A stretch of DNA of 5,367 nt, from NCBI GenBank assembly GCA_021792355.1, contig JAJYUV010000066.1, positions 1 to 5,367 on the forward strand. The letters run 5' to 3'. Position 1 is the first letter of the stretch. Each line of letters begins with the position of its first letter. Shown here in pieces: positions 5,358-5,367 of this stretch. The notes below the pieces were generated by a model, which did no database searches, had not been told where the DNA came from, and saw nothing but the letters and a program-made list of their open reading frames with translations. Origin of the DNA: Thermoplasmata archaeon (GTDB lineage Archaea; Thermoplasmatota; Thermoplasmata; Thermoplasmatales; GCA-001856825). Made by a program: the position numbers and the translations under genes.

Positions 5358-5367
5358 CCACATACCC

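Larger units (their letters stand above)
4853..5367. other. Intergenic stretch with palindromes and promoter-like elements, no convincing gene
   Basis: About 515 bases in which I find no reading frame with good start context or recognisable protein on either strand. It is AT-rich but structured: inverted repeats around 5016-5033 and 5025-5102, a strong palindrome at 5101-5124, TATA-like runs at 5187-5198 and 5240-5257 and a small palindrome at 5344-5357. It may be a regulatory and promoter region for a gene beyond the right edge, a non-coding RNA locus, or remains of an insertion element. None can be proven here. Confidence 0.5.

Noticed and set aside
5234..5365. Minus-strand frame open to the right edge
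   Set aside because: Only about 43 codons, Ser/Thr/Ile-rich, and it reads through the AT-rich promoter-like DNA. It could be a gene end, but nothing supports it.
4853..5367. CRISPR array or leader, tRNA or box C/D RNA
   Set aside because: No regularly spaced repeats, no cloverleaf or tRNA-end attachment sequence, and the C-box-like ATGATGA on the minus strand near 5010 has no matching D box at a proper distance.
1..5367. A new multi-gene defence or mobile system
   Set aside because: The genes do not form a recognisable operon, no nuclease, helicase, reverse transcriptase or toxin motif is visible, and the boundaries of any element are not shown.

Overview
The window looks like chromosomal DNA of a thermoacidophilic archaeon, most likely in the Thermoplasmata (Thermoplasmatales-like); Sulfolobales are a weaker alternative. 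The main evidence is a large thermopsin-family (MEROPS A5) acid protease carrying the repeated 'F-x-E-x-G-L-P-x-G-T-x-W' surface module common in these lineages. Supporting evidence is heavy AGG/ATA codon use, AT-rich TATA-type promoters close to start codons, T-rich terminators and proteins crowded with N-x-S/T sequons. The lineage call is inference.

Layout, all on the + strand. (1) 3-680 is the 3' part of a gene for a surface protein with a C-terminal membrane anchor, cut by the window edge and of unknown function. (2) 677-964 holds two very small ORFs, of 40 and 50 codons. The first overlaps the anchor-protein gene by ATGA. Neither is recognised, and they may be genuine microproteins or gene debris. 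(3) 1004-1630 encodes a compact tyrosine recombinase with a full catalytic residue set but no N-terminal core-binding domain, behind a TATA-like element suited to a leaderless transcript. (4) 1782-4820 encodes a 1012-residue thermopsin-like protease with signal peptide, protease domain, linker domain, seven tandem beta-rich repeats, transmembrane helix and basic tail. The shape is a protease held off the cell surface on a stalk. (5) 4821-5367 has no convincing gene. It starts with a T-rich terminator and contains a near-perfect 24-bp palindrome, smaller inverted repeats and two TATA-like elements pointing right.

The genes do not form an obvious pathway. The recombinase beside micro-ORFs, repeats and an AT-richer protease gene suggests a small accessory or insertion region, but no element boundaries are proven. 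The anchor protein and the protease would both face the acidic exterior. I did not find convincing evidence of a new defence or multi-gene system. The points most worth a second look are the minimal recombinase, the stalked thermopsin, and the palindromic, promoter-bearing stretch at the right end.
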